The position numbers were made by a program, and so were the translations under genes. From Cristatella mucedo (taxonomy: Eukaryota; Bryozoa; Phylactolaemata; Cristatellidae): DNA of 64,000 bases. The notes under the pieces are model-generated. The model saw nothing but the letters and a program-made list of their open reading frames with translations. It searched no databases and was not told the DNA's origin. Where the stretch lies: NCBI GenBank assembly GCA_009760855.2, contig WPIO01000003.1, positions 12,366,501 to 12,430,500 on the forward strand, given 5' to 3'. How positions within the stretch are numbered: position 1 is the first letter of the stretch; each line of letters opens with the position of its first letter. This document shows, piece by piece, positions 1-45,665 of the stretch.

Positions 1-2022
1 TGTCGCTGAGCACCTACAGGTATTTCCAGTTCCTTCGACGGGGCCTGACAAAAGCGGGCGTCGTTTTCGCGTCAAGCGACGATACTCCAATTGCCTAACG
101 AGCGACCGCTTCCGACCGCCGCCTCTGCGCTCCTAGGCGGCGTCCTTCGGCTGGATTCGCCGCTGCGGTTGCAGCAGCGACGCGACTGTTCGTCAGCAGC
201 CCCTCGGTAGCACGTCCGCTGCTACCGAGAGGCTCGCTGAACCGACGACGAGGCAGAGCTGCTGCGGTGCTCGCGCGCCCACGCGAAATGACGACTCGCT
301 CGGAAAGCCGCCTGGCGAGCTAGAGCGGGTCCGACGAAAGCGTGACGCGAGCATCGAGTGGACTGCCATTTTCGTCGTCGAGCGAACGTCGATAGCACGA
401 ATTAAAAAAGCGCATCGCTTGGCGGTGCTGTGGAGAGAAATTGTTTGCTTTTTTCAACCGTACTTTCAACTACAACGATGGGTCACAAATTCACGCCTGC
501 TGCAGCATTTTTCTCCCAGCGATACTTGCGAGAAATCCGCAAGCTCTGCACGCTGTGCTCTAAACTGGATCTAGAGCACAGGTCGAACCGCAATGGCAGC
601 AGATACGAAGGATGTCTTCTAGACTTTCGTTCGGCCCAGAAGGAAATCATCGGGCATTGAAGAATTTGCTGCTGGCGACGAGGTCGGTGGACCTAGTCGA
701 GGTAAAGAAAGTGGCCTTCAAAGGGGCTTTCGCGAGAAGCTCGGAAGAGTGCGGTCTGCTGTGCGCAGGCGAGGCAGCTCATTAAATCGATGCAAGCAAG
801 GTTGGCAGATCTTCAAAGATACGGTGGCCACGCCAGGGCCAAAGAGTGCCGTGAGTGAACAGCCGAATAAGGTTCTAGCCACTGCACGTAGAGGCCATCT
901 CGGTTCCTTCGAGGGTCAACTCTTCTAGCCAGCTGGTCTTCCTGTTCGAGGGTCGACTTTTCTAACAGCCCAATTAATCGGCCCTATGCTCTGCCAGGTG
1001 GCCAAGGAGTTAGGTGGCAACAGCTTCCACTCCTTGCCGCCACACCTCTCGACTTGCTAAAAGCAGTTAGCCGGCGTCGAACTTTCGGAAAAAATATCAA
1101 AATGTCTCAGCTCTTCCAGAGGCATTTACTGGCGTCCATTTGAGAGCAACGAACGAAGCGCGCCCCTCTAAAAACTAACACCGCTCGATGTCGTAGCCTA
1201 ATGGTGCTCGCTGTATTGATGCCAATACAATTCATTCCGAGCGATAAAGTCAATTAGAATCTCCGAGGATGGGCGGACGACATACCGCATGACGAGCCGT
1301 CGTTTACACAAACGAGTAATTGTGCAATGGCTCGTCGGTAGGGCCAGACTACCTTGATAACAAGGTACAGGTTCTCGCTACATTCGGCGTTACGTTCTGG
1401 CGTTACGTGCTTCACACTGCTGGAGTGGGAAGGGTGCTGTCCGCGCCTTGTGCTCCGTCACCAGCATCTACCTGCTAGGCTAGCAGCTAGCCATCGAGGC
1501 GTGGCTCTTCAGTGGCTAACAGTGAAAGAAAAGACTTTACACCGGCAGCTGTAAGTGACGATGCAGACAGCCTGCCGCCGGAAATTTGACGACACGTCTA
1601 TCTAGGAATTTGAGCAAGCGCTTGTGGTCGAGCAAGATTTTAGCTTACGCCAATTCAGCTGGCGGTGCTCTAAAACAGGGCCGACCGGTGGAGGGACCCG
1701 TCCTAGGCCGGAGCTGCTGCCGATTCAGGGCAAAAATGCAGCCCTGGTATGTCTCAAAGAAGGGTAGCAGCCGTATTGGCTCACGAAGATCGTTCGCCAT
1801 CAGTACACCGCATCATCGATCATCGAGCAGCTGTCAGCAGCTGCGGCAGCAGAGCTGCCCTGGACTCCTCGCTAGGCTGGGCTGGCTCGGATCGCCGGCC
1901 TACTAGTCTCTCTCGAGCAGCTGGCCAGTGCCCGATCGGCCGATCCTTATCATTGCTTGACGTGCAACGCCAGCTGCTTGACGACCGAAAATGAAAAATG
2001 GTCTCGCTAGCCTTGCTGGCCA
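1..2022. other. Downstream flank of PDE5 (3' UTR and/or intergenic)
   Basis: No gene is supportable on either strand. The only frames are short (under about 110 codons), lack recognisable motifs and overlap in several registers. The part nearest 2022 should contain the PDE5 3' UTR, but no obvious polyadenylation signal is visible. The first 400 bases are GC-rich. Confidence 0.5.
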
Positions 2023-37349
<35,327 letters not shown>

Positions 37350-38350
37350 CGCGGCGCTAATAATGGCCTGAGCGAACCGACGTAGAAGGCGGACCCGCTC
37401 TGACAGCGTCGGCGCGCGGACGGGCGGCGGCGGCGCCGGCTGGCCCGCTCCGCTTTCCACGGCGTCGGAGGGCGGCTAGTCGGACGCCGCGTCGCGTCGG
37501 CGCGGCGGCGGCGGCAGCTCGCCGTCCAGGTAGCGGCGCTAGTAGCGCGTCCGACCCGGGCCCGACTGGCCAGACAATTACGAGCCTGCGCCGCGAGGTA
37601 ATTACTTGCCGGCGCGTTTATCGGACTCTCGAGCGCTCGCGCCCTTGCCGCCGCGCTGCAGTCGTCGACGGCGAGCACGCGAAACCCGCGAGCGGCGGTG
37701 ATTTCGCGGAGTGAGCTTGTAGTGCCGGCCGCGCTTCGGAACAGCGGCGCTTATCGCCGGCGCGCATCTTTCAACAGGGCAGATAATGGGACCAATTGCG
37801 CGTACCGCGCTGCCGCGTTTACTACGGTGCGCGCGGTCTACTGTAAATAGCCGGCGTGCTGGAGCGAAGGCCGTCGCATCGGTCGCGCGCGACTCCGCGC
37901 CCGGCCGCGAGTCTGCCGCAGCCGCCGTCGCCGGGCGCCGGCTACCCCCGCGGCGCTGCGGCAATGGTGCGCATCTCGTTGGCCCACGAGCCGGCGGCGG
38001 CGGCACGCCGACGTCGTCAATTTTTCGATGTCGAGTGGCGGAGTCTCGGAGGAAGGCTAGTCAACGGAGTCTAGATACGCCTCCGCGGCGGCGCCCGAAA
38101 GCGCGCCGCTAGGAGAGGCGGTGCGGACACGTCGCCCGCCCAGCAGCCGCGGCGACGTCGCGGAGGCTGCTGGGCGGGCGAAGCTCAGCCGCGGCGGCGT
38201 CCCCGAGCCATTGCGGGCGCGCGTCGCTTTCAGTTCTGCGTCGGGCGGAAGACGATTGAGCCGCGAGAGTCGCCAGGTTAACGTGCGCTGCACGGCAAGT
38301 GCGGGCAACTGGAGAAACCTCGCTTTCGTTCCGACGCTCACGTCCGGCAA
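37350..38350 (-). promoter_or_regulatory. GC-rich, CpG-dense upstream region, probable PDE5 promoter and 5' UTR
   Basis: From exon 1 upstream the sequence is markedly GC-rich with frequent cg, unlike the flanks. Many long frames appear here only because stops are rare. I see no TATA box at a suitable distance from the ATG. A strong inverted repeat lies inside (38133-38180). The promoter role is inferred from position and composition. Confidence 0.45.
38133..38180. repeat. 16-bp perfect inverted repeat in the GC-rich region
   Basis: cgcccgcccagcagcc (38133-38148) and ggctgctgggcgggcg (38165-38180) are exactly complementary. The 16-base loop holds the palindrome gcgacgtcgc. About 0.8 kb upstream of the PDE5 ATG. 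Confidence 0.9.
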
Positions 38351-40440
38351 CCGGTTGTAGCCGTGGCCGTGGCGCAGCGGATTGGCGGACCCTGAGAACT
38401 ACGCCGGCCTTCGTAATGCACTCAAGCTCTTCTACTAGGGAAACTAAGTCCTGAGTCAGGAAACAGCAAGCGCGTGCGATCAAATCAGTCGTAAACGCAG
38501 CACGACTAGCCAGGCTAACCAGACAAGCCGCTACGCGGATTGAAGGGCGGTGAGCGGGTAATGCGCATCAATATGCCGCCGATAAGATTATCGATTTTCG
38601 GATCGGAAGAAGGGAGGTCTCTAATTCACAGTACAATTACTGCTAATCATTGCGCAGGCAATAAACCAGATGGGAGACCGCGTAGACGTCATTTGTCGGC
38701 AATCACCCCTCAAGGCCTCGCAGCGGCGACTTATATAATACGCTAATCGCTGCCTAGCCGCTCGCGGCTTCGGCTAAACGCGTTCGGCGAGCGGGCGAGT
38801 ACCGGGATTGGTACTGTTTGGCAACTCGCCCGCCGCTAGGACGCACGCGCCGGCTTAGCGGGCAGAGTGCTCGGATAAACCTACTTTATTGATAAACCTC
38901 TACCAAAGTGCTCAGATAAGCCTCTGCTTGAAAGCACCCCCTGAAAGCTGAAACCCAGACTTGGTCCCTTGGGTGCTCGGCAAAGCGATAAAAGAATATG
39001 ATTCTAGCTAGGCAGATCTGAACAACCGCAGAACTTGCTTTCGCGATTGTAAAAAGCTCCGTACTTGCAGCAGCCAGGGTTGCAGATAGGGATAGTTGCC
39101 ATGGTTGCCGATTCTCGCCGACCGTAAATAGCTTAATATATACAATCTCACGGCGTCGCTTACGGTGACGACGGATACGCCCCAAGTTTTGCATTGATCG
39201 CGAGGACGGCGTGTCGCGTGACCTCGTGGAAAAATGGTTTGCTTAAAAGTGCGAAACGTCTGAAGGGGTGGTGGAGACAGGCTCGCCCAGTTTCGGCCAT
39301 CTATCGCTTCGAGTCGCTCGTTCAGTAAGTCCAGCTTTCAATAGATTGCACGACACGTTCGATCGGGCGGGAAAAGGGCGGCGCGCCGTGCCATAGGCCT
39401 TTTGTTGTTGTCACACTCGCGTGGACTATCGAAGGTGCTAAGCGCGTGCAACAGAGAAGTGCAGGCGCCGCGCTCACATTTACGCCGAAGCGCTCGCGAG
39501 CGCTACTTTGGACTGGTTTCGACACTCGGGTCACGATGTCTCACACAACTTGTTTGCGTCGCAGCCAGCTAGGACCGGCGCACCTACTGCGCTCGAGTAG
39601 AACGCAATTATCCCTTTAAGCTAATGCCGGACATTGCGTCCCGCAGGCCAGCAACTATACTTTTGCTCAGCCGCTCAAGCATTTACCCAGAATGCACTCA
39701 TTAGCGGATTAAGTAAGAGCGTCGCCAGCGCTTTGAGCGATCCGCTCGTGTCCAATCGCCGAAGCGCGGACGTAGTGCTCACGGTAGTGTTCGTCTGAGC
39801 CCGCCTCACGTCCGCCGGTGTTGAAATTTCACTCGGAGCTAGGGAATGAGCCTGTGCAATTCGACGTGCGCTCCATTTTTAAACTGCTGCACAGCCGTTC
39901 GCGATGCAAGGACGAGTTTTGCACGGTTTCTCGGCACCCGCCGAGTGCCTCTGGGCTCACCTTCGCGCCCATCCTGCTGCCTGTATCTGGATCGCTGCGA
40001 GGGTAGGTCAGGGTCACAGTTCGTGGCTCGACCTCTAGCGGCGGCAAAGCGCACTCGGCCGCGCAGCTTTCGCGGCTCCTCTTCGACAGGCAAAACAGAC
40101 GCTAGTCCACGGACAGATAGGCGGATAGATCGGCGGACGCGCATAGATACGCACCGACGTGTAGGCAAACCTAGGCGACCGCAAGCCTGCGCGCCCGCGC
40201 ACGCGTGCGAGTCCCGGAAAATTCGCAGCGGCTGCAGCAACTGCTAAATAGAAGTGCACACGCACTCGATGCTTACGCGCTAGCAGAGGAGTCAGTGCCC
40301 CGGCCATTGATAGCTTGTTTCGCGTGCGGACTGGCTAGTCGAGCGCTTCCGGTAGCCGTTCGGCTTAGCTTTAGATCGCGAGCCCTGCGTCGCTATATCG
40401 AAATGACGGTGTGCTTCGTCAACCATATTGTGACTACCGA
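38351..40440. other. Upstream flank without a recognisable gene
   Basis: Frames up to about 130 codons occur on both strands over 39.8-40.3 kb but overlap in antiphase and carry no motif. A tatata-like site (cttatataatacgc) lies at about 38730. Confidence 0.4.
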
Positions 40441-40535
40441 TTAATAATAAGAGTAATAACAATAATAATGCACTTGATAAAGCGCCCTCAACGAACTCAA
40501 TCTCTTTCTAGGCGCTTTACATAGTATTAATTCAT
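40441..40535 (-). mobile_element. LINE-B 3' tail
   Basis: Minus strand: gtaaagcgcctagaaagaga, tgagttcgttgagggcgctt, then an (ATT)n tail. The terminal hairpin is well preserved. Confidence 0.8.
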
Positions 40536-40719
40536 TTATCGCGGCTCCCGAATTTTAATGGTTCGGAGCCTTTTATATCCTAATCTGTGGTTAGACGATA
40601 TTGCAGCCTACGTCATGTAATACTCGGCCACTTGCGCCCGATGCTTTGAGGCGAGCAGTTGAGTGGTGCTTTTTTTGAGGCAGTTGTTGCTTTGAGCTGA
40701 AACGGCGGCACGATAAATC

Positions 40720-41260
40720 ATCGAGATTATGACTGACATGAATTACTTGGTTCTGACGTGATTATGCGATAATCTTTGGCCGATGCCTTATCAATGCCGA
40801 AGCTACGAGATAGGCAGTTGTGTTTACGGAGTCGGCAGTGGCATTTGAGCCGATTTGAGCTCTTGGCCACGGAGCCGATAGCGTACGTCGTGGCAGCCGT
40901 TGATCGCCCGTAACCCTCCGCTGCTGCCAAGTAGACTCGTCTACGTGAAGGACGCGGACTCGTTATGCTAAGGAGGCGGAGCGCTCTTCGTTGCTGCCGC
41001 GTCGTTCCTGCTCCTGTTTGCATACCTGCGTGTGTCGTTGCGGCGCCTGCCAGCAGCAGCCGCCGCGATACGAGGCTCAAGCGTCGCCGCCACCGCCACG
41101 TTCTATTCGTCGTGCGTTGACTAAGACTGGCGTCGCTACGAGCGACTCGCTTGTACGGCTTGGTCCCGTGTCCGGGCGCGGAAGCCGCACGCCGGGCTTG
41201 TACGATTTGGTACCGGAAGAAGCGTCGGATGGACTCCCGAGGACTCCCTTGGCAGCCGTC
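40720..41260 (+). repeat. R1 dispersed repeat, longest uninterrupted copy
   Basis: Runs from gcgataatctttggccgatg through tttgagctcttggccacgga and gtaaccctccgctgctgcca to the ctaagactggcgtcgctacg block. Both other copies align to it. GC-rich toward its end. Confidence 0.7.
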
Positions 41261-41706
41261 GTGTGTTAGGCTCGCTGCTTGCGACTACAGCGGCGGACGG
41301 TCGACCGAAAAAAAGATGCACTTCTTTACTTGCTTGCGCGGGCGAGTTACGCACGGAACGCGACGTTTAGTCTTTAAATGACGAAGTAGCTGCTTGCTTC
41401 GCCAAACTTCGGGATTCCGAGAGCTTCCCTACTGAACTTCAGCGAGTTTTGATGCCGCATGCTGAAACGATTACTAATGAACTGAAAAGCAGAGGATTGT
41501 TCCTTCCTTCCGCGAACTGTGAGTAAATGCTCGCTCAGGCCACGGATGTCCCAATGCGTAACTACGGGCAGGGCAGCATATAGCAAAATTTAAACATACC
41601 AATCTTGAGAGTAAGAATATCCTGAGAGTAGAGGTGCGTCAATGTCTGAAGCAACAATCGGAAATACCTAATGCAAATGTCGTGGCTAAACAGCAGTCAG
41701 CTGAGA
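41261..41706. other. Spacer without recognisable features
   Basis: No gene or known repeat seen. Confidence 0.4.
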
Positions 41707-42735
41707 GTAATAATAATAATAATAATTCACTTGATAAAGCGCCCTCAGAGAACTTAATCTCTCTCTAGGCGCTTTACATTTGCTGCAAAGGGAAATGCAA
41801 TTGAATGGTGAGTAATATCATGCTTGATAAACAAACAAAATGAATAACATGGTTAGGGGTGAAATGCCCAGGGTCAGCATGCAAATGTGGTTAGTGGCAG
41901 CATGCACAGTGTCAGCACGCATAAGCACATTAAGAACGAATCACAGGGACCCAATAAATGCTGTTCTAAATAGGTGTGTTTTTAGGTTCCTTTTAAATGT
42001 GGTCAAGTCAGGGGATGTTCTGACGAAAGTCGGGAGGGAGTTCCAGGCTTTGGGAGCATACGAACTGAATGCACGGTCTCCAAGAGATTTGAGGTTTGTA
42101 CGAGGTATTGGTAGACTGTTGGATTCCGAAAAGCAGGTGGTACGATGCTAGGCCTGGTGGGGAAGTAGATCTGAGAGATAGGCTGGAGCCAAAGAATGAA
42201 GTGACCTAAAAGTGAGCGATAAAACCTTGAAGTCAATCCGTGGCTTGACTGGTAGCCAGTGCAGGTCGGCGAGAAGTGGTGTGATGCAACTGCGACGCTC
42301 ACGACAGACAAGCCTAGCTGCGGAGTTTTGCACCAGCTGCAATCGCCTGATCGCACCTGCCGGTAGGCCAGTAAGCAGTGAGTTGCAGAAGTCGAGACGG
42401 GATGTCACGAATGCATGGACCAACTTGGACGTGGTATCCTTATCTAAGCAAGCCTGAATTTTAGCAATGTTATGTAGCTAAAAGTAGGCAGATTTGACTG
42501 TGGAGCTGAGGTGGTCATCTAACGAGAGGTCGCTTTGGAACATGACACCTAGATTTCGAGCTGAATCAACAGGAGATATGCTGGCAGAACCAATTTTGAG
42601 CGTCAGCCTTTCCAATTTCCGAATCAAACTGGGTTTGCCCATAACTAGTAAGTTAGTTTTATCATCGTTTAGTTTTAGAAAATTTGCTGCCATTCATGTG
42701 CGGATGTCATGAATACATGCAGCAAGTGAGTTGAG
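41707..42735 (-). mobile_element. LINE-B 3' kilobase, best-preserved RT end
   Basis: The minus strand encodes WMAANFLKLNDDKTNLLVMG, ISPVDSARNLGVMFQSDLSL and TSRLDFCNSLLTGLP...LLADLHWLPVKPRI. It then has a 3' UTR with gcatgctgaccctgggcatt, the terminal hairpin and (ATT)n. CR1/L2-like (Jockey superfamily) by these motifs. Truncated at its 5' side; frameshifts separate the blocks. Confidence 0.88.
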
Positions 42736-42962
42736 AGAATTTGAGGTGCTCGAAGGCTGGAAGGGATCAAAGCAAAGGTACAGTTAACCTAGAAGACGTC
42801 AATGGCGGTACCGTGACCGATGGGGCACAGGTACAGGCCATATTTTTAGCTCTGTGTACTGAAATAGGTAAGCCCGATATGCTGCTTAGGAAGCCATGGA
42901 TCCTGATTTTACGAGAGAGTATAACAATGGCAGTTGATAATGTGCAGGTCGGTTATTAGCAC

Positions 42963-43200
42963 CTTAATAATAATGATAATAATACATTTAATAAAGCACC
43001 ATCAGATAACTCAATTTCTTTCTAGGCGCTTTACATTTGCTGAAAAGAAAGCACGATTGAATGGTTAGTGGTAGCATGCTCAATAAACAACAAGAATAAC
43101 ATGGTTAGGGGTGACATGCACAGGGTCAGCATGCAAGTGCGGTTAGTGGCAACGTGAACAGTATCAGCACGCTTAAGCACATTGGCCTTGATTGACGATT
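42963..43200 (-). mobile_element. LINE-B 3' end, second adjacent copy
   Basis: Minus strand with the same 3' UTR landmarks, the terminal hairpin and an (ATT)n tail, starting about 230 bp from the larger copy. The hairpin carries several changes. Confidence 0.82.
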
Positions 43201-44559
43201 TGAGGTGCAAAGTGGTCGCTTTTCGTGAGCCAGTTAGGCCACTGTGGAGCCTGTGACTGTCGTAACTTGCTATGAGACTGCTACTGCGAAAACTGCAGAG
43301 GTTATGGACTGCTGCTTTCATGCGAGACAAACTACTTTACTTCTCTGAGAACATCCTGCTGGTTACGTCAAAACTACTAGTCATGTCACTGTAGCCAACT
43401 CTTGCTATATGCCAGACGAGGAACCGTATTTTGGCAATTTTCAGCACAGTGACAGCGCTATGTGTCTCATGCCGCTGCTGCACGATGATGGAGAGGACTA
43501 TCTGTGTACGTCGCAAGCTCTACGTTTTCATGGCGACTACGCTTCTCGTTTTATGGCGACTTAAGGAAATGTCTTCTCTCACTTGTGATAATGCGTACGT
43601 GACTGTTTTGGAAATCATGCCATTGACTTTGCAGCCTTTTAAATCCGATGTCGTGAGCTGTGATGGCACACTAGGCAACGTGGTCGCTTTTCACGACCTC
43701 GTTCCCGAGGTCGTGTGTTCGAATCCTGCAGTGGGCGAACCTGTATCGTCGCTGAAAGTGTTGGTGATGGCCATAAAGGCTCTTCTGCAGCTAGACAAAA
43801 CAGGCTTTTAAATCAGCTGGTATTTTTTATCTTCGAGCACGTGAATGTCGATCGAGCTCGAGTGGTCACGTGACCACGCTGCGGCTGTTGAGTCGGCTCG
43901 TCGTAAAATCAGATGCGTTGGCCTTGTTCATTCAGATTGGCAGTAAATCAACTGTTAACTGCGCTTTCAAAAATCTGCCAGTGGACTTAGTTTACGCTTT
44001 TAAGAATCGTTGGACACCGAATATTGTCCATCACACACCCCACAGTCTGTCTGACAAAATTAAGTCAGACGCTACTGGATTGCTGAGGCAGTGCCAGTAC
44101 TGAGCACGATAAGTCGAAGTCACAATTGCTCGTGCAGCGCTGCTGGGAGCTCTGCTTCTCGCTGCGTTGTGCGTACTAATCTCTTTCCAGTTTTGAGTGA
44201 GATCGGTTCTTTTATCCATTAAGAATGCGATGTAGCTAAAGGCGCTCGTCCGTTTCCAGCCAGGTAAAGTGCTGACGACCTGAGCTTATGAAAATCCGAG
44301 GGTCCTGGAGACGCCGCACCGAAGTATAGCTCGCTGCTGGGATGGCAGCAGGGAGAACGGTGAATGGCAAAGCAGCTTCGCTGCGACGCTTCGAAGAAAG
44401 CGACTGGATAATCCTTGGTAGCAATTTATGTTAGAGCGTAACGAGGTAAGGTAGCTGAACGCTGACACCTACCCTATTTGGATATCAGGTTTCTTTTCTT
44501 ATTAAAGGTCAAGGATGGGCACATATAAGGCGGAGGCAGTGAAACGGTGGCGTGCTAAA
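43201..44559. other. Spacer with one SINE-B
   Basis: Apart from the SINE-B at 43665-43815 I see no gene or repeat; frames are short and motif-free. Confidence 0.4.
43665..43815 (+). mobile_element. SINE-B copy
   Basis: cacgacctcgttcccgaggt and cgtgtgttcgaatcctgcag (B box), then gatggccataaaggctcttc and aaacaggcttttaaat. It aligns end to end with the 28.9-kb copy. Confidence 0.8.
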
Positions 44560-44710
44560 TCAGCCACATTGTTACTGATATTAGTTGCTGTGGTTTCTTA
44601 ATTGGCTAAGCGATAATCTTTAGCCAAAGCATCGTAAACGCTGATGCCGTGAGGTAGGTAGTCAGTGATGCTTCCGGAGTCAGCTTAGCATTTGAGCGAA
44701 TTTTAACTCT

Positions 44711-45395
44711 AATCTAATGTAATGTACCTCCATCTGTAGCCCCACAAAGTCACAAAGACCAAGTGGGTGTTACGAAGGAGAGTTTTCTATAGCGCCCTCG
44801 AAGCCTAGCCGGCTTTCCCTACGCATGCGGTACGCAACAGACTGCATCTCACGCAATAAAGAGAAAGTCAGAAGCATAGCTCCCTCCCGACTTGCGTCAG
44901 AACATCCACTGACTTGACCACATTTAAAAAGAACTTAAAAACATCTATTTAGGACAGCATTTAGTGGGTCAGTGTGATTCGTCCGTCATGTGCTTATGCG
45001 TGCTGACACTGAGCGTGCTGCCACTAACCACATTTGCGTGCTGACCCTGTGCATGTCACCCCTAACCATGTTATTCATTTTTGTTTGTTTATTAAGCATG
45101 ATATTACTCATCATTCAATTGCATTTCCCTTTGCAGTAAATGTAAAGCGCCTAGAAAGAGATTGAGTTCTCTGAGGGCGCTTTGTCAAGTGCATACTACT
45201 ACTAATAATTAATAATTACATTAATAATTAATAATTGTAATTAATTAATTGATAGTAATTAATTATTATTATTATTATAGCTGAGTTAGGATGACAGCTG
45301 TTGTGGCGAGTAGCGAGGAAGTAGCAGCTCAGAGTGGCTGAAAAGAATGTGCCACAGTCGGCAGCAGGAGAGTCCATGTCGTTGCATAAGCTTAA
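44711..45395 (-). mobile_element. LINE-A 3' fragment nested in R1
   Basis: It starts with the (TAATG)n tail and the tagccccacaaagtcacaaa terminus. It is interrupted at 44882, resumes near 45291 (gagttaggatgacagctgtt) and ends near gtcgttgcataag. Minus strand. Confidence 0.8.
44882..45290 (+). mobile_element. LINE-B 3' end nested in the LINE-A fragment
   Basis: Plus strand: ctcccgacttgcgtcagaac, accacatttgcgtgctgacc, ttgcatttccctttgcagta, the terminal hairpin and (ATT/TAAT)n. It breaks the LINE-A fragment, so it is the youngest of the three layers. Confidence 0.85.
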
Positions 45396-45665
45396 AGCCG
45401 CGAAGCCGTTGGTGCATGTCCTGGCCGCTGTCGCACGCCCGTAATCCTCCGCCGCTGTCAATTAGACTGGCCTACATTGCGGATGTGAACTCGCCGTAAC
45501 ACGTCCAGGTACGAGCGCTCTTCGTCGCCGCCTGCGTTCCGCTACTGTCGGCGTACTAGGTGCGTGCATTGGTGCTGCACCTACGAGTCGTTAGCCGTGA
45601 AACAAGGTTCGTGCGCCGCCGGCATTTGTCGCGCATCGGCTGAGACTAGCAGCGCTACGAGCGCT

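Larger units (their letters stand above)
44560..45665 (+). repeat. R1 dispersed repeat, copy split by nested retrotransposons
   Basis: The left part (gcgataatctttagccaaag, gcttccggagtcagcttagc) stops near 44710. The right part resumes near 45396 (gtaatcctccgccgctgtca) and runs to gctgagactagcagcgctac. The gap is exactly the LINE-A fragment. Confidence 0.68.

Noticed and set aside
37350-37460. PDE5 start at GTG 37460, adding 37 residues
   Set aside because: GTG is not a usual animal start codon. ATG 37349 gives an N-terminus of PDE5 length and the exact offset of 4 to the human numbering.
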